A DNA stretch of 64,000 nt from Labrenzia sp. VG12 (lineage in GTDB: Bacteria; Pseudomonadota; Alphaproteobacteria; Rhizobiales; Stappiaceae): contig NZ_CP022529.1 of the NCBI RefSeq assembly GCF_002237595.1, positions 3,348,001-3,412,000 of the forward strand. The letters are read 5' to 3'. The notes below the pieces were generated by a model. That model was not told the origin of the DNA and ran no database searches. It was given only the letters and a program-made list of their open reading frames with translations. Position 1 is the stretch's first letter. The number at the start of each line of letters is the position of its first letter. The translations under genes were made by a program, and so were the position numbers. Shown here in pieces: positions 61,328 through 64,000 of the stretch.

Positions 61328-61357
61328 GATATGGTTCTTGTCAATTGTCCGCCGATG

Positions 61358-62242
61358 TCAGCGCTGCAGGCCGCCCGCAGCCCCAACAGCCAGACGTGGG
61401 CTGGCGATGGTGCCTGTGCTTGACTGCAAGGCCTGCTTCTTCTGAAACAGCCCGCGCTTGCCGGAGACCGGCTTGAACGCATCCGTCAATCCCACCACCG
61501 TCTCGGCAGCCCCCAGTACCAGGAAGCCGTCATCCGGCATGGACTTCGCAAGACGCCCAAGGATCTCGGTTTTGGTTGCCTGATCGAAATAGATCAGCAC
61601 GTTGCGGCAGAAAATGATGTCGAATTCGCCAAGATGTGTGAAGCTTTCCAGGAGGTTGAGCTTCTTCCATTCGATCATCGCCCGCATGCTGGCATTGATC
61701 TGCCACATGTCGCCCTTCTGCTCAAAATACTTGAGCAGCATCTGGATCGGCAAACCGCGCTGCACTTCGAACTGGCTGTAGAGACCGGTCTTGGCCTTTT
61801 CGAGCACTTCCTGGCTAAGGTCGGTGCCCAGGATCCGGGTCCGCCAGCCACCCATTTTGGCAGCAGCCTCCTTGAGGCAGATTGCCAGTGAATAGGGTTC
61901 CTGGCCGGTCGAAGCCGCAGCACACCAGATTTTTAGCTGCTTGCGTGTCGCCCGGCTTTCCAGAAGCGCCGGCAGCATGGTGTCCTTGAAATGGTCGAAC
62001 GGCGTCTTGTCGCGGAAGAAGAACGACTCGTTGGTCGTCATCGCTTCGATGACATCCGTTTCCAGTGCGCGGTCACCGCCCCGCTGCAGTTTCTGGATCA
62101 CCGCACTCAGCGTTTCCAGCTTGGCGCTTCGGGCAATCGGCAGGAGACGGCTTTCCACCAGATACTGCTTGTCATTGGACAGAACCAGGCCGGACTTCGT
62201 CTTCAGGAAGTTCTTCAGGAATTCGAACTCGCTTGGGGTCAT
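61358..62242 (-). CDS. cheR: Chemotaxis protein methyltransferase CheR
   Basis: This 294-residue methyltransferase adds methyl groups to glutamates of chemoreceptors, using S-adenosylmethionine. The SAM site is IWCAAASTGQEPYSLAICL near residue 105, and DIIFCRNVLIYFDQ near 205 is typical. The ATG at 62242 overlaps the cheB stop in an ATGA. It is the last gene of the visible cheW-cheY-cheB-cheR string. Confidence 0.94.
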   Translation of the reverse strand: MTPSEFEFLKNFLKTKSGLVLSNDKQYLVESRLLPIARSAKLETLSAVIQKLQRGGDRALETDVIEAMTTNESFFFRDKTPFDHFKDTMLPALLESRATRKQLKIWCAAASTGQEPYSLAICLKEAAAKMGGWRTRILGTDLSQEVLEKAKTGLYSQFEVQRGLPIQMLLKYFEQKGDMWQINASMRAMIEWKKLNLLESFTHLGEFDIIFCRNVLIYFDQATKTEILGRLAKSMPDDGFLVLGAAETVVGLTDAFKPVSGKRGLFQKKQALQSSTGTIASPRLAVGAAGGLQR

Positions 62243-63459
62243 CTTGTGTTCCCCTTCAGAACGCGCGAGATCTTCGGTCCGATCTGCTTCAAGGGTAATA
62301 TGTCGCTGCACACACCGGTCTGGGCAGCCGCCCCCGGCATGCCCCAGACAACGCTTGTGGCCTCGTCCTGCGTGATGACACTGCCGCCACCAGCCGCAAT
62401 TGTCCGGACGCCGTCGGCACCGTCATGGCCCATGCCCGTCAGGATAACGCCGAGGCTGGCCGAGCCATAGACCTTGGCCACGCTGTCGAACAGCGGATCA
62501 ACGGCCGGCTTGCAGAAATTCACCGGTGGTCCGTCCGTGAGGCGGATCTTGACCGCGCCGGCATCCTTTTCCAGGACCATGTGCTTGCCGCCAGGCGCAA
62601 CATAGATGTTGCCGGGCTTCAGCACTTCGCCGTCTTCGCCCTCCTTGGCCGGCCGCAGGGCGGCTTTGCCCATATGCTCGGCCAGAATAGCGGTGAAGGT
62701 CGGCGGCATGTGCTGGGTGATGACGACCGGGACGTCATTCATCGCAGTCCCGACTTCTTTCATCACTTCCTGCAGTGCCTGTGGACCGCCGGTCGAGGAG
62801 CCGATCGCCAGGATACGCGGACGCGCCGAGGAATAAGGCTTTGTCTTGAATTTCGCGTCTGTCGCTGCAGCGGCCGGCTGGGCAGCCCCGCGAAAGCTTG
62901 CACGTGTATCCGTGGTCGGGCGGGCCGTGACGGGCCTGACCGGCTGTGCCGTGCGGCCGGCGTTGGTCTCCGCCCGCATGGTCCGCGCCGGACCGCGCAT
63001 GCGGATCGCCCGGGAACCAAGTGCCTTCACCTTCTCGACCAGCTCGCGCCGGAAGTCGATCGACGTCGTGACTTCGGACGTCGATTCCGGTTTTGGCACA
63101 TAGTCCGCTGCACCGAGCGACAGGGCCTTGAGACTGATTTCCGCGTTCCGGCGGGTCAACGTCGACGCCATGATGACGACAAGATCCCGCTTCTTGGCAA
63201 GCATGAGCGGCAAGGCCGTCATGCCGTCCATTTCCGGCATCTCGATGTCCAGAACAACAACGTCAGGATTGCTTTTTTCGATATCCTCGACGGCAAGCTT
63301 GCCGTTGCGTTGCGAGCTGACGACTTTCAGACTTTTGTCTTCTCCGAGCCAGCGAGTCAGAAGGCCGCGAATGACGACTGCGTCATCGACGACCATGACC
63401 TTGATGGGATCGCTGCCCGGACTCGTGCCCGCTGTTATGTTTCTCTGCGCAAACGCCAT
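62239..63459 (-). CDS. cheB: Chemotaxis protein-glutamate methylesterase CheB
   Basis: This 406-residue protein has a receiver domain with phosphorylation site D71 (VVLDIEMPEMDG), a linker with basic and Pro/Arg-rich stretches, and a CheB esterase domain. The catalytic Ser is in IGSSTGGPQA, the His in TQHMPPTFTA, and the Asp in TGMGHDGADG. It removes methyl groups from chemoreceptors. It overlaps cheR by 4 nt. Confidence 0.95.
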   Translation of the reverse strand: MAFAQRNITAGTSPGSDPIKVMVVDDAVVIRGLLTRWLGEDKSLKVVSSQRNGKLAVEDIEKSNPDVVVLDIEMPEMDGMTALPLMLAKKRDLVVIMASTLTRRNAEISLKALSLGAADYVPKPESTSEVTTSIDFRRELVEKVKALGSRAIRMRGPARTMRAETNAGRTAQPVRPVTARPTTDTRASFRGAAQPAAAATDAKFKTKPYSSARPRILAIGSSTGGPQALQEVMKEVGTAMNDVPVVITQHMPPTFTAILAEHMGKAALRPAKEGEDGEVLKPGNIYVAPGGKHMVLEKDAGAVKIRLTDGPPVNFCKPAVDPLFDSVAKVYGSASLGVILTGMGHDGADGVRTIAAGGGSVITQDEATSVVWGMPGAAAQTGVCSDILPLKQIGPKISRVLKGNTR

Positions 63460-63479
63460 AGAGACTGCCCAACTCGAGA

Positions 63480-63845
63480 CTAGATGAGACCGACTTCCTG
63501 AAACTTCGCTTCGACAATTTCACGGTCGAACGGTTTCATTATGTATTCATTGGCTCCCGCACGAATGGCACGCGCGATGTGAGCAACGTCGTTTTCCGTG
63601 GTACAAAAGACGACGATCGGATTCTCTCCGCCCTCTTCCGCCCGAAGGCTGGTCAGGAACTCAAGACCATCCATGACAGGCATGTTCCAGTCCAGAAGAA
63701 TGGCATCCGGCATGGTCTTGCGACATTCGTCAAGCGCCTGCTGGCCATCTTCGGCTTCGGTGATCTCGAAGTTCATGTCCTCCAGGATGCGGCGGGCGAC
63801 CTTACGGATGACACTGGAGTCATCGACTACAAGGCACTGTTTCAT
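63480..63845 (-). CDS. cheY: CheY-like chemotaxis response regulator
   Basis: This 121-residue single receiver domain has the phosphorylation site D52 (AILLDWNMPVMDG), the acidic pair at residues 8-9 and a conserved Lys in IMKPFDRE. It is 20 nt upstream of cheB on the same strand. The ATG at 63845 is preferred over an upstream CTC-rich start because GGAG lies about 9 nt before it. Confidence 0.92.
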   Translation of the reverse strand: MKQCLVVDDSSVIRKVARRILEDMNFEITEAEDGQQALDECRKTMPDAILLDWNMPVMDGLEFLTSLRAEEGGENPIVVFCTTENDVAHIARAIRAGANEYIMKPFDREIVEAKFQEVGLI

Positions 63846-63883
63846 AAGGTGTAACTCCACTTAGACGGCCGTTGTCGGCCTAC

Positions 63884-64000
63884 TTATGCTGCAGCCATTG
63901 GTTCGGTGAACATCGCGCCAAGCAGTCGGTCCACATCGAGAATGACCATCAGCTGGCCGTCCAGCCGGTGCACTCCGCCGGAAATTTCGGCCCAACGTCG
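63884..64000 (-). CDS. cheW: Chemotaxis scaffold protein CheW, C-terminal fragment
   Basis: Only the last 38 residues are in the window. They read AEISGGVHRLDGQLMVIL and DVDRLLGAMFTEPMAAA, which is a CheW C-terminus. The gene continues beyond the right edge. It is 38 nt upstream of cheY and would be the first visible gene of the che operon. Confidence 0.8.
   Translation of the reverse strand, partial: RRWAEISGGVHRLDGQLMVILDVDRLLGAMFTEPMAAA

Overview
The window is GC-rich bacterial chromosome from an alphaproteobacterium of the Hyphomicrobiales (Rhizobiales) type, most likely a marine Stappiaceae relative (Roseibium/Labrenzia/Stappia). The evidence is a CtrA cell-cycle regulator divergent from fliI-fliJ, an ars operon with an AqpS-type aquaglyceroporin, a cheW-cheY-cheB-cheR string, a DddP-type DMSP lyase homologue, many FAD amine oxidoreductases and many transporters. 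The genus is inference. There is no phage, plasmid or integrase gene.

Layout. 1-5.2 kb: the end of a LysR gene, a VOC protein/2-hydroxyacid reductase pair, a sugar-phosphate-isomerase-like protein, a CcdA/thioredoxin pair and 6-phosphogluconate dehydrogenase. 5.5-10.4 kb: a ferric/phosphonate-type ABC transporter in two convergent pieces, with an APH-fold protein whose catalytic loop is degenerate. 10.7-16.2 kb: a methylated-onium cluster of non-pyrrolysine MttB, a dimethylglycine-dehydrogenase-like flavoprotein and a DddP homologue. 16.2-17.05 kb: a non-coding cluster of palindromic repeats. 17.1-24.7 kb: a small secreted protein, a Tat-exported haloalkane dehalogenase with an SRPBCC partner, two LysR regulators, a desaturase with a leaderless PhnD-like protein, and a DAO flavoprotein. 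24.8-29.4 kb: a RecD-like helicase, a TetR regulator and Tex. 29.4-32.9 kb: a divergent CGNR regulator/MFS pair flanked by two paralogous membrane proteins. 33-36.9 kb: DUF2270, two GNATs, and a DadA-like dehydrogenase divergent from a GntR/FCD regulator. 37-39.9 kb: arsR-arsC-aqpS and an MFS exporter. 40-45.4 kb: dppABCDF. 45.7-48.8 kb: glpD-glpK. 49.0-49.2 kb: tRNA-Gln and tRNA-Ser. 49.5-53.7 kb: an MscS channel, DUF2336 and PqiA-like proteins. 53.9-56.7 kb: fliI-fliJ and ctrA. 56.8-61.3 kb: an EndoU-like ribonuclease fused to a lamin-tail domain, a family-3 binding protein, an MBL hydrolase and a LytTR regulator. 61.4-64 kb: chemotaxis genes.

How the genes work together. Much of the window imports and oxidises small organic nitrogen and carbon compounds: peptides (Dpp), glycerol (GlpD/GlpK), D-amino acids (DadA-like), betaine/dimethylglycine and DMSP-like compounds. 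Motility and cell-cycle genes (fliI/J, ctrA, che) fill the right end. The ctrA upstream region carries nine GANTC sites and several GTTAAC sites, consistent with CcrM/CtrA control.

The most unusual items are the EndoU-lamin-tail fusion, the MttB/DMGDH/DddP cluster, the Tat-exported haloalkane dehalogenase with all five active-site residues, the catalytically degenerate APH protein, and the paralogous membrane proteins bracketing the CGNR/MFS pair.
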